A model generated the notes under the pieces. The model made no database searches. It was not told the DNA's origin and worked only from the letters and a program-made list of their open reading frames with translations. DNA of 64,000 nucleotides from Bacteroidales bacterium UBA5833 (GTDB taxonomy: Bacteria; Bacteroidota; Bacteroidia; Bacteroidales; Lentimicrobiaceae), in contig DJGZ01000044.1 of assembly GCA_002433025.1 (NCBI GenBank), forward strand, positions 1-64,000, written 5' to 3'. The stretch's first letter is position 1, and every line of letters begins with the position of its first letter. Of the stretch, positions 43,836-52,454 are shown piece by piece. A program made the position numbers and the translations under genes.

Positions 43836-46793
43836 ATGAAGTTAAAAGAAAAGGTTATGAATAAGCTACTGCTGATTATATCATTTACCCTTGCCTCGTT
43901 GTTTGCATTTTCGCAAGGCAGGCCTTTGACAGGGAAAGTTACCGATGCCGGCGGGCAGGGACTGCCGGGTGTTACCGTTCTGATTAAAGGGACGGCTACA
44001 GGCACAACTACTGATATCAATGGTAATTACAGCCTGAATGTGGAGAACGGCAAGAATCTTGTATTCAGTTTTATGGGTTTTGTCAGTCAGGAAATTATCT
44101 ATTCCGGACAGGGAGTCATCAACATCACGCTTGCCGAGGATAGCAAATTGCTCGACGAGGTGGTGGTAGTAGGATACGGAGTTCAGCGAAAGAAAGACAT
44201 TACCACGGCTGTGGCGGTGGTGGATGACAAGGCGCTGAAAGACCGTCCCATTGTCACGGTGGCCCAGGCATTGCAGGGAAAAGCTGCCGGTGTGCAGGTT
44301 ACCCAGCCTTCGGGTAAGCCGGGCAGCGGACTGGCCGTGCGTGTACGTGGCGCCACTTCGGTACTGGCAGGCAATGAGCCGGCCTATATTGTTGACGGCA
44401 TCCGTACAACGGACATCAACGGACTGAATCCCAACGACATTGAGTCGATGACAATTCTGAAGGACGCCTCCGCGGCAGCTATTTACGGCGCTGCCGCCGC
44501 CAACGGGGTAGTGCTGATCACTACCAAAAGAGGAAATGCCGACAAGCCGGTGATTTCGTTTAATACTTACTTCGGGTTCTCAAAGCTCCGGAAAAACATA
44601 GATGTGCTCAATACCCGGCAATACAGGGATCTGATGAACGAGATCGGCATTGCCTATGATCCGAGTTGGACACAGTTCAATGACTGGACCGATGAAACGT
44701 TCGGCACGGGGTATCAGCAGTCTTACCAGGCTTCTTTCTCAGGTGGAAATGACAAAAGCCGTTACTTCGTTTCCGGCGGATATCTTACCGAGCAGGGAAT
44801 GGTAAAACCGGCCCGTTTCGACCGTTATACCTTCAGGATGAACCTCGACAACGAAATCAGGCCATGGTTCAAGTTGAAGACCAGCCTTTCGGCCTGGACG
44901 ATTGACTCTAAAGATACGCCCGACAATGCAAGCTCGGGAAGGGGAGGGGTTATCATGAGTGCCCTGAATACCCCTCCTTTCCTCAATGTTTACAAGCAGG
45001 ATGGCAGCGGCTGGTTCGACCCGAATCCCTTCCAGCCATCCTGGGAGAATCCCGTGGCCTACATGCAGGGCCCTGACCAGCTGAGCCGCGACAATAAGGT
45101 GCTGGGTACGGTGGAAGCCGAAATCAGTCTGGCCAAAGGCCTTAAATTCCGTTCCAGCGCCGGCGCCGACATTACCAGCCACCGCTGGGATTATTACCTG
45201 GATCCGCTGCGTACCAACTACGGAAGGCAGAACAATGGAATCGGGCAGTCGGACAATGCCAACCACATGGTAATTCAGATCGAGAACCTTTTTGACTATA
45301 CTGTGAAAACAGGTGAGCACACTATCTCAGCCCTTGCCGGAAATACGCTCCAAAAATACGAAGGCCGGGGAACCTATATTGAGGGGAAAGATTTCCCGGA
45401 AGACACCAATGTAAAGGATATCTGGGCTGCCAACCAGATCAGCACCGGCGGCACCTGGCATGGTGCAAATTCGAAGGTTTCCTTCTTTGGAAGGCTGAAT
45501 TATGATTTCGGCAGCAAATATTATGCTACCTTTTCGTTTCGGCGCGACGGAAGTTCCAAGCTGGTGAATAAATGGGGAACCATGCCGGCATTTTCCCTGG
45601 GATACCGGCTTTCTTCCGCTCCCTTTATGCAGAAATTCACCTTTATAGATGACCTTAAAATCCGCGGAGGATACGGGTTTACCGGAAATGACTATGGTTT
45701 GAGCGATCAGGCAGCTTATGCCCTTTGGTCATATTACCGCCGCGATCCGACGGATCCTCTGTCAGGCCCCGGTATCTACCAATCGAGCTACGGAAACCCC
45801 GACCTGAAATGGGAAACCACGCGACAGACAAACCTCGGACTTGACCTGACCATGTTTGATGGAAAGGTATTGTTCACATTTGATGCATATCATAAACAGA
45901 CGGTGGATGTTTTGCTGAATGTGCAACTCACCAGCTCACTTCCGGTTTCATCCATTCTGACCAATGCAGGAGAGATTATCAATAAAGGTCTTGAATTCAG
46001 TCTGAATACAGTCAACATCGACACCCGCGAACTCAACTGGACCACCGAGTTTAACCTTTCGCTCAACAAAAATGAAGTGGCTGATCTCAAATATACACCA
46101 GTCTATTATTTTGGAAGTATTTACAGCAACAATGAGTTTGCTTCCAGGGTGAAGGTAGGTGATCCGCTGGGAACATTTTACGGTTATGTTTCGGAAGGGG
46201 TGAATCCGGAAACGGGAGATATTATGTACAAGGATGTGAACAACAACGGGATATTTGATCCGGGCGACCGCACCGTGATAGGCTATGGTATGCCTAAGTT
46301 AACATTCGGTTTCACCAATAATCTTGTTTACAAGGATTTCAGCCTGAATCTTTTCTTCCAGGGCTCCTACGGGAATGATATATTCAATGCCACCCGCATC
46401 GATCTGGAAGGGATGTTCGACAGCAAGAACCAGTCGGTGACCGTACTTGACCGCTGGACCCCGGAGAACCCCAATACCGATATCCCCAGGGCAGTTGGCG
46501 GCGGAAATGTTGATAACGTGCGCAATTCCACCCGTTTTATTGAAGATGGTTCCTATCTCAGGCTGAAATCGGCTACCCTGTCATACACAGTGTTGAAAAA
46601 CAATACAAAAATCAATTTTGTGCGAAATCTGGCAGTTTATGTTACCGCCCAGAACCTGTTCACTTTCACCAGCTATTCGGGATTTGATCCGGAGGTGAGT
46701 GCTTACGGAAACAATGCTGTGGAAGTGGGAATTGACTATGGAACCTATCCGCAGTCGCGTACGTTTGTCTTTGGCGTTAATGTTGAATTTTAA
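43836..46793 (+). CDS. susC: SusC/RagA-type TonB-dependent outer-membrane transporter
   Basis: A 985-residue outer-membrane porin that imports oligosaccharides with a SusD lid and TonB energy. Seen: signal peptide ending near AFSQG, carboxypeptidase-like regulatory domain (GKVTDAGGQGLPGVTVLIKG), TonB box region LDEVVVVGYG, plug domain with the VRVRGATS and AYIVDGIRTTDI motifs, then a barrel ending in an aromatic-terminated strand (FVFGVNVEF). Start at ATG 43836; the alternative ATG at 43857 gives an equally good signal peptide. 40 bp after the PKD gene, 11 bp before SusD. Confidence 0.96.
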   Translation: MKLKEKVMNKLLLIISFTLASLFAFSQGRPLTGKVTDAGGQGLPGVTVLIKGTATGTTTDINGNYSLNVENGKNLVFSFMGFVSQEIIYSGQGVINITLAEDSKLLDEVVVVGYGVQRKKDITTAVAVVDDKALKDRPIVTVAQALQGKAAGVQVTQPSGKPGSGLAVRVRGATSVLAGNEPAYIVDGIRTTDINGLNPNDIESMTILKDASAAAIYGAAAANGVVLITTKRGNADKPVISFNTYFGFSKLRKNIDVLNTRQYRDLMNEIGIAYDPSWTQFNDWTDETFGTGYQQSYQASFSGGNDKSRYFVSGGYLTEQGMVKPARFDRYTFRMNLDNEIRPWFKLKTSLSAWTIDSKDTPDNASSGRGGVIMSALNTPPFLNVYKQDGSGWFDPNPFQPSWENPVAYMQGPDQLSRDNKVLGTVEAEISLAKGLKFRSSAGADITSHRWDYYLDPLRTNYGRQNNGIGQSDNANHMVIQIENLFDYTVKTGEHTISALAGNTLQKYEGRGTYIEGKDFPEDTNVKDIWAANQISTGGTWHGANSKVSFFGRLNYDFGSKYYATFSFRRDGSSKLVNKWGTMPAFSLGYRLSSAPFMQKFTFIDDLKIRGGYGFTGNDYGLSDQAAYALWSYYRRDPTDPLSGPGIYQSSYGNPDLKWETTRQTNLGLDLTMFDGKVLFTFDAYHKQTVDVLLNVQLTSSLPVSSILTNAGEIINKGLEFSLNTVNIDTRELNWTTEFNLSLNKNEVADLKYTPVYYFGSIYSNNEFASRVKVGDPLGTFYGYVSEGVNPETGDIMYKDVNNNGIFDPGDRTVIGYGMPKLTFGFTNNLVYKDFSLNLFFQGSYGNDIFNATRIDLEGMFDSKNQSVTVLDRWTPENPNTDIPRAVGGGNVDNVRNSTRFIEDGSYLRLKSATLSYTVLKNNTKINFVRNLAVYVTAQNLFTFTSYSGFDPEVSAYGNNAVEVGIDYGTYPQSRTFVFGVNVEF

Positions 46794-46804
46794 TACACCG
46801 AGCT

Positions 46805-48265
46805 ATGAAAAACATAATTAAATACAGCCTGTTTCTTTCGCTTGTGCTGGCATTTGCTTCCTGCGAAAAGTTCCTGGATATATCGCCTACAGGCAATTCC
46901 ATCTTTATTGAAGAAAAAGGAGATACCATTTTCAAAACGGCCAATGAAGTGGAAGCTGCACTAAGTGCCGTTTACGGCGACTTTCAGAATGAATACTGGC
47001 AGCTTGACTGGCTGGTCAACGGCGATGCCCAATCGGACGACGCTTATGCCGGAGCTGATAACCCTTCCAATTTCCAGATCGATGATTACCGGATAATTGC
47101 CACCAATTCAAATGTAAGCCGCGACTGGGCCTATCTTTATCAGACCATAGGGAAGGCTAATCTGGTCATCAACAATGTAGAAGCAACTCCGGATCCCTCA
47201 TTGAGCGATCAGCGGAAGAAGGAAATCAAGGGAGAAGCCTCCTTTGTCAGGGCGGTGATGTACTTTGAAGCCGTTCAACTCTGGGGCGATGTTCCGCTGC
47301 AATTGAAAGAGGTTACCAGCGTGAGTGCCGCGGATCTGGATGAAATTTATCCCCAGCTCTATCCCGAGCGCAAACCCATGGCCGAAGTATATGAACAGAT
47401 TATTGCTGACCTGGAATATGCCCTGGCCAATGTTAAGATAACCCAGCCGCACAAGGGATATGCCACCAAAGGCGCGGCCAATGCTTACCTGGCAAAAGTT
47501 TACGCCACCATTGAACCGAAAGATTACAACAAAGTAGTGGAATATTGCGATGCGGTGATTGCCGGAGGCTATTCCCTGCTGCCCGAATTTGACATGCTCT
47601 GGAATAATGAAAATGAGAACTCCTCAGAATCCATTTTTGAGGTGAATTATGCAGGAACTGCCAGCGATGCCAATTGGGGTTCCAGCATGTTCAGGGGCAC
47701 CGACTGGAAGAAGTTCAATATTCCTTCCAACGACCTGGTTAAGGCGTTTAACGATGAAGGCGATATGATCCGCAAAAATGCTTCAATATCATTTGAAGAT
47801 GTAACCGGCAAGTGGTCGGATGCCAACTGGCCGGCTGGTAATTATCCGTTCATGAACAAGTACAGGATCATCACCTGGCCGAGTCCGCAGAATTATATCC
47901 TGGTAAGACTGGCGGATATTTTGCTGCTGAAGGCTGAAGCGCTGAATGAGCTTGGTGATGTGAACGGCGCCGCCCAGCTGGTAAATCAGATCCGTGGCCG
48001 TGTAGACCTGCCGGATACCCAGGCTTCGACCCGGGAAGCCATGCGGCTGGCCATAGAGAAAGAACGCCGCCTGGAGCTGGCCTTTGAAGGTAAGCGCTGG
48101 TTTGACCTGAAGCGCACCGGAAGGGCCATTGAGGTGATCAACAATGCCATCGGCCCCGACGGGAATAAGATCGGATACAACCTGACGCAAAACGGCCTGT
48201 TGTGGCCCATTCCGCAATCGGAGCTGGATAAAAATGAACTGCTGACCCAGAATCCGGGTTATTAA
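46805..48265 (+). CDS. susD: SusD/RagB-type nutrient-binding outer-membrane lipoprotein
   Basis: A 486-residue lipoprotein (Cys20 in AFASC) that caps the SusC transporter and binds the glycan. Family features: EKFLDISPTG after the lipid site, helical TPR-like core with GEASFVRAVMYFEAVQLWGDVPL, LAKVYATIEPKDYNKVVEYCDAVI, and the closing RRLELAFEGKRWFDLKRTGRA and LLWPIPQSELDKN motifs. It lies 11 bp after SusC. The substrate glycan is not readable, but the GH30 gene downstream suggests a beta-glucan-type or related polymer. Confidence 0.96.
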   Translation: MKNIIKYSLFLSLVLAFASCEKFLDISPTGNSIFIEEKGDTIFKTANEVEAALSAVYGDFQNEYWQLDWLVNGDAQSDDAYAGADNPSNFQIDDYRIIATNSNVSRDWAYLYQTIGKANLVINNVEATPDPSLSDQRKKEIKGEASFVRAVMYFEAVQLWGDVPLQLKEVTSVSAADLDEIYPQLYPERKPMAEVYEQIIADLEYALANVKITQPHKGYATKGAANAYLAKVYATIEPKDYNKVVEYCDAVIAGGYSLLPEFDMLWNNENENSSESIFEVNYAGTASDANWGSSMFRGTDWKKFNIPSNDLVKAFNDEGDMIRKNASISFEDVTGKWSDANWPAGNYPFMNKYRIITWPSPQNYILVRLADILLLKAEALNELGDVNGAAQLVNQIRGRVDLPDTQASTREAMRLAIEKERRLELAFEGKRWFDLKRTGRAIEVINNAIGPDGNKIGYNLTQNGLLWPIPQSELDKNELLTQNPGY

Positions 48266-48426
48266 TCTGAGGTACGGATTTTTACCGGATTATCCAGGCT
48301 GAAATAGCAACCATACCGGGGCGTATCTTTTACCGGATGCGCCCCGGTTAACGGTTGCCCGGAGTTTGCCGGGAGCGCGCAATTACCTGTGAATTTTCGT
48401 TTAACTGTTGTTTAAAGATTACTGAG

Positions 48427-49890
48427 ATGAAAACTGAAAGTAGCAAACTGCCGGTATTACTGATTTTAGTTATCCTGCTTTCAACGGGAGTGACCGCCTG
48501 CACCAAGAAGGATAAACCCAAACCTGAAGAACCCGGGCAGGGTAACGGCGTAAAATCATGGGTAACCACCGGCGACCGTGCGCAATTGCTGGCTTCAGGA
48601 AAGGAGATTTCCTTTATCAGCAGCGCCCCTGCCGGGCAGGCTGTGCTCAGGATCGACACCTCCATCATGTATCAGGAAGTGGAGGGCTACGGCGCCGCGT
48701 TCACAGGTTCCTCGGCCTGGCTTATCAACCGGAAGTTAAATCCACAGTCCAGACAGGCGCTGTTGAATGAATTGTTTAACCCGGAAGACGGGATTGGCAT
48801 TTCATACCTCAGACTAACCATGGGTGCTTCCGATTTTTCGCTTTCCGACTTTACCTACAACGATCTGCCGGCCGGTCAGACGGATTTCGGGCTGGAACAG
48901 TTCTCGCTTTCGCAGGACAGGGATGACGTGATTCCGGTGATGAAGGAGATCCTGAAAATATTCCCTGATCTCAGAATTATGGGCTCGCCCTGGAGTCCGC
49001 CGGCCTGGATGAAAACCAACGGTAAACTGACAGGAGGCAGGTTGAAAGCGGAGTGCTACCCGGTTTACGCCGGTTATTTTGTCCGGTATATCCGGGCAAT
49101 GAAGGAAGAAGGCATTGCCATAGATGCGGTTACGATACAGAATGAGCCCCTGCATTCTACAGCAAATTACCCGTGTATGCAGATGCAGGCCAATGAGCAG
49201 CTGCAGTTTATTAAAAACAATCTCGGTCCGGTGTTCGAAGCAGAAGGCATTTCGACAAAAATTATCACTTACGACCATAACTGGGACAGGCCAGATTACC
49301 CCATTACCATCCTCGATGACCCTGATGCCAGGCAATATGTGGCTGGCTCGGCCTTTCACGCGTATGCCGGGGATGTTTCGGCCATGGGAACGGTGCATCA
49401 GGCCCATCCCGACAAGGCGCTCTATTTTACCGAAATCTCCGGTGGAGCCTGGGCCACCGATTTTGCCGGCAACCTGATGTGGAATATGCGGCACATCTTT
49501 ATCGGCACAGCCCGCAACTGGTCGAAGAACGCGTTGCTCTGGAACCTGGCATTGGATGAAAATTACGGGCCGCAGAACAACGGGTGCAACAATTGCAGGG
49601 GTGTGGTTACCATCAATTCATTAACGGGCGAAGTTACCCGGAATGAGGAATACTATGCCATTGCCCATTTTTCGAAATTCGTTCGTCCCGGCGCAATAAG
49701 AATCAGCGCTAACCTGCCCCAGTCGGCCGGTGATGCCGGGGTGGTGGCGTTTCAGAACACCGATGGTTCAAAGGTGCTGATTGCCGCCAACTACAGCGGC
49801 GATGCCGTTCGGTTTGCCGTGGAACAGGGGCCGCGGATTTTCACCGTGAACCTGGCGGCAACATCTGTTACCAGTTTTGTCTGGAAATAA
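48427..49890 (+). CDS. Glycoside hydrolase family 30 lipoprotein
   Basis: A 487-residue surface or periplasmic glycosidase (lipobox GVTAC, Cys25). GH30 hallmarks: EVEGYGAAFTGSSAW near the start of the barrel, MGSPWSPPAWMKTN, acid/base Glu240 in TIQNEP, nucleophile Glu336 in YFTEISGGAW, and a beta-sandwich side domain at the C-terminus (KVLIAANYSGDAVRF). The family includes beta-1,6-glucanases, glucosylceramidases and xylanases; the ANNCRG-like cysteine segment (GCNNCRG) is typical of the glucosidase branches. The ATG at 48427 starts the lipoprotein signal; the open frame extends upstream without purpose. Fourth gene of the SusCD locus, 161 bp after SusD. Confidence 0.92.
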   Translation: MKTESSKLPVLLILVILLSTGVTACTKKDKPKPEEPGQGNGVKSWVTTGDRAQLLASGKEISFISSAPAGQAVLRIDTSIMYQEVEGYGAAFTGSSAWLINRKLNPQSRQALLNELFNPEDGIGISYLRLTMGASDFSLSDFTYNDLPAGQTDFGLEQFSLSQDRDDVIPVMKEILKIFPDLRIMGSPWSPPAWMKTNGKLTGGRLKAECYPVYAGYFVRYIRAMKEEGIAIDAVTIQNEPLHSTANYPCMQMQANEQLQFIKNNLGPVFEAEGISTKIITYDHNWDRPDYPITILDDPDARQYVAGSAFHAYAGDVSAMGTVHQAHPDKALYFTEISGGAWATDFAGNLMWNMRHIFIGTARNWSKNALLWNLALDENYGPQNNGCNNCRGVVTINSLTGEVTRNEEYYAIAHFSKFVRPGAIRISANLPQSAGDAGVVAFQNTDGSKVLIAANYSGDAVRFAVEQGPRIFTVNLAATSVTSFVWK

Positions 49891-49892
49891 TA

Positions 49893-49917
49893 AACCCCGG
49901 AGGTTTATCCCGGGGTT
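49893..49917. terminator. Bidirectional hairpin between GH30 and the deoxyhypusine-synthase homologue
   Basis: AACCCCGG (49893-49900), 9-nt loop, CCGGGGTT (49910-49917), lying between two convergent genes. No long T-run on either side, so termination efficiency is uncertain. Confidence 0.5.
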
Positions 49918-49958
49918 AATCCCTTAATTATCAGTTTATCTGGCTGAACCGGCGAGAA

Positions 49959-50933
49959 TTACCAGCGCAGCAGCCAGGCGAAGATCAGGGGGGCGACGAT
50001 GGTTGCATCGCTCTCGATGATAAATTTCGGGGTGTCGATATCGAGTTTCCCCCAGGTGATTTTTTCGTTGGGAACCGCCCCTGAATAGGATCCGTAAGAG
50101 GTGGTTGAGTCGCTGATCTGGCAGAAGTATGACCAGAAAGGAACGTCGTGCCACTCAAGGTCCTGATACATCATGGGTACCACGCAGATGGGGAAATCGC
50201 CGGCGATGCCCCCGCCGATCTGGAAGAATCCAACCCCTTTGCCTGAGGAATTCTTACGGTACCATTCCGAGAGGTACATCATGTATTCGATGCCCGACTT
50301 CATGGTGGAGGGGTTTAGTTCGCCCTTGATGCAGTAAGAGGCGAAGATATTTCCCATGGTGCTGTCTTCCCAGCCCGGAACGATGATCGGAAGGTTTTTT
50401 TCGGCAGCGGCCAGCATCCACGAATGTCTGGGATCTATTTCATAGTCCTTTTCCATCACCTTGCTGAGCAGCAGCTTGTACATGTATTCATGCGGAAAAA
50501 AGCGCTCACCATTTGCCTGGGCATCTTTCCATATTTTTTCAATGTGATGCTGAATCCTGCGGAAGGCTTCTTCTTCGGGGATGCAGGTATCGGTAACCCG
50601 GTTCATGCCCTGTTCCAGCAGTTCGAATTCCTGCTGAGGGGTAAGGTCGCGGTAGTGCGGCACCCGTTTGTAGTGGCTGTGGGCAACCAGGTTCATAATG
50701 TCTTCTTCCAGGTTGGCGCCGGTACAACTGATGATCTGTACCTTGTCCTGACGGATCATTTCGGCCAGGGAGATGCCCAGTTCGGCAGTGCTCATGGCTC
50801 CGGCCAGGGTAATCATCATTTTTCCGCCTTCAGCCAGATGTTTTTCGTAAGATTTTGCGGCATCCACCACGGTGGCGGCGTTAAAATGCCTGTAGTGATG
50901 CTCGATAAATTGTGAAACAGGTCCTCTGTTCAT
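49959..50933 (-). CDS. Deoxyhypusine-synthase family protein
   Basis: A 324-residue homologue of eukaryotic/archaeal deoxyhypusine synthase, an NAD- and spermidine-dependent aminobutyl transferase. Seen: MITLAGAMSTAELGISLAEMI and ISCTGANLEEDI (NAD-binding half), PIIVPGWEDSTMGNIF, GGGIAGDFPICVVPMMYQD, and the catalytic lysine Lys296 in ITWGKLD. Bacteria have no eIF5A, so the substrate must differ; homospermidine synthases evolved from this family. Start at 50931-50933 is fixed by a -7 box just upstream. It lies 9 kb from the arginine decarboxylase, so the window holds several polyamine-related genes. Confidence 0.88.
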   Translation of the reverse strand: MNRGPVSQFIEHHYRHFNAATVVDAAKSYEKHLAEGGKMMITLAGAMSTAELGISLAEMIRQDKVQIISCTGANLEEDIMNLVAHSHYKRVPHYRDLTPQQEFELLEQGMNRVTDTCIPEEEAFRRIQHHIEKIWKDAQANGERFFPHEYMYKLLLSKVMEKDYEIDPRHSWMLAAAEKNLPIIVPGWEDSTMGNIFASYCIKGELNPSTMKSGIEYMMYLSEWYRKNSSGKGVGFFQIGGGIAGDFPICVVPMMYQDLEWHDVPFWSYFCQISDSTTSYGSYSGAVPNEKITWGKLDIDTPKFIIESDATIVAPLIFAWLLRW

Positions 50934-50951
50934 GGCAATGATTTTTTTTTG

Positions 50952-50959
50952 CAAAGATA
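50952..50959 (-). promoter_or_regulatory. -7 box of the deoxyhypusine-synthase homologue
   Basis: TATCTTTG followed by C on the minus strand matches TAnnTTTG, 18 bp before the chosen ATG. It rules out the longer frame starting at 50954. Confidence 0.6.
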
Positions 50960-51304
50960 GGAAATGAAGTGAGAAGTGATTCAGGAATCGGGAGTAGAGC
51001 AGAGAAGAATGGGCACGGACGGGACGTCTGCGCCAGTCGTGGAGGTGGTCGAGCGGAACCTAGACCACAATATAATCAGATGGTTGGATGAATAGACAGG
51101 CAAAGAGGATCGGGCACAAACGGGACGTCCGCGCCAGCCAAGGGTATTCGCGCCAACCGGCACCAGCATCCTCCTGACAGGTTTTCTTCTAACCTGTTAG
51201 GTGTAAAAAGGACGATTAGACTTTGATAAGTTTGATGCTAAGCCTGTGTAGGTCGTCCGCGCCAACCAGGTATTTAAAATTATGAAATGAAAAGTTTGAT
51301 ATTC
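50960..51304. repeat. Intergenic region with imperfect dispersed repeats
   Basis: Two 28-bp copies beginning GGGCAC and containing ACGGGACGTC-Y-GCGCCAG lie at 51011-51038 and 51112-51139 (24 of 28 identical). Shorter relatives with GCGCCAACC occur at 51147-51158 and 51253-51270. An inverted repeat CTGACAGGTT / AACCTGTTAG with a 7-nt loop (51174-51200; one mismatch) sits between. No gene. This looks like REP-type intergenic elements. Confidence 0.6.
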
Positions 51305-52147
51305 TTAAACTGCTCCTCTCCTGAAGGTATCGCCCTGAGCCAGATCGCCCGTTTCCCAGCCTTTGCGGAACCATGACATCCTTTGTTCGGAGGTTCCGTG
51401 TGTAAAATCGTCGGGGACAATGCGGCCCTGGGACTTCAGCTGTATATTGTCGTCGCCGACGGCAGCTGCGGCGTGTAATGCTTCTTCGATGTCACCGGTC
51501 TCGAGGATATCCATCATGCGGTCGGCATGGTGGGCCCACAATCCGGCAAGGAAGTCAGCCTGAAGCTCAAGTTTAACGGTAAGTGCATTGGCTTCTGTCT
51601 GGCTGAGGCGGGCGCGCTGTGCCTGAACATCGCCGAGGATTCCCAGTAGTTTCTGGACATGATGGCCTACTTCATGCGCAATTACATAAGCTACAGCAAA
51701 ATCGCCCTGAGCGCCGAAACGGGTCTTCAATACATCACAGAAACTCAGGTCGATATATATTTTTTCATCGCCCGAACAGTAGAAGGGTCCGCTGGCAGCA
51801 CTGGCATACCCGCATGCCGATTGCACCTGATCCCTGAAAAGGACCAGTTTTGGCTCCCGGTAGGTTTGTCCCGACTGTTTGAAGATCATTTTCCAGACAT
51901 CCTCTGTGTCGGCAAGTACTACCGATACAAACTGGGCCATCTGGTCTTCCTCAGCCGATGTTGCCACAGTTTGTTCTGTTTGCCCTGATTCCAGGCCTCC
52001 AAGCATCTGGCCGGGATCTCCGCCCATGAGCCAAACGATGAGCACAATAACAATGGTGCCCAATCCACCTCCAAGGGCCATCTTGCCGCCCGACATGCCA
52101 CGGCGGTCTTCAACATTTGAACTTCCACGTCTTCCGGTCCAGCGCAT
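51305..52147 (-). CDS. ypfJ: Neutral zinc metallopeptidase (YpfJ family)
   Basis: A 280-residue membrane-anchored putative protease. Seen: the N-terminal MRWTGRRGSSNVEDRRG segment typical of this family, one helix (GGGLGTIVIVLIVWLMGG), a periplasmic domain with SACGYASAASGPFYCSGDEKIYIDLSF, zinc-binding HEVGHHVQ, and LELQADFLAGLWAHHAD carrying the third ligand region. The C-terminus TSEQRMSWFRKGWETGD also matches the family. Biological substrate unknown. Transcribed alone. Confidence 0.9.
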   Translation of the reverse strand: MRWTGRRGSSNVEDRRGMSGGKMALGGGLGTIVIVLIVWLMGGDPGQMLGGLESGQTEQTVATSAEEDQMAQFVSVVLADTEDVWKMIFKQSGQTYREPKLVLFRDQVQSACGYASAASGPFYCSGDEKIYIDLSFCDVLKTRFGAQGDFAVAYVIAHEVGHHVQKLLGILGDVQAQRARLSQTEANALTVKLELQADFLAGLWAHHADRMMDILETGDIEEALHAAAAVGDDNIQLKSQGRIVPDDFTHGTSEQRMSWFRKGWETGDLAQGDTFRRGAV

Positions 52148-52454
52148 ATTTCAGATTTATTTGTGATGAATAAAAACCTTCCGCACCAATATCAATAAGA
52201 ATGAAGCGGAATTATTCTGATAAAAGACATAAAAACGGGGCCTTTGGCTAAAAAAAAGCCGGGATGTCCCCTGAATGCTAAGTTACTCATTTTTTGGGTA
52301 TCATTTTGGGCCGTCGCGGAAAAATGATGAATTTCAGAGGACAAGGGACACAGCCGGCCGGATATGGCTGTGCGGACCTGTCCGGTTGTTAAGAAATATT
52401 CCGTTGCATTTTCAGGGGCTTTGTATCTTTGATCATTCTAAAGGATAATAAATT
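52148..52454. other. Intergenic region upstream of priA
   Basis: Contains an inverted repeat CACAGCC / GGCTGTG (52349-52355 and 52366-52372) and a small CGGAC/GTCCG hairpin (52373-52384) just upstream of the priA promoter. Also a T/A-rich segment after ypfJ. No gene was found. Confidence 0.4.
52404..52431 (+). promoter_or_regulatory. Promoter of priA
   Basis: TTG (52404-52406), 17-bp spacer, TATCTTTG (52424-52431): a complete Bacteroidota -33/-7 pair, 23 bp before the TTG start codon at 52455. Confidence 0.65.
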
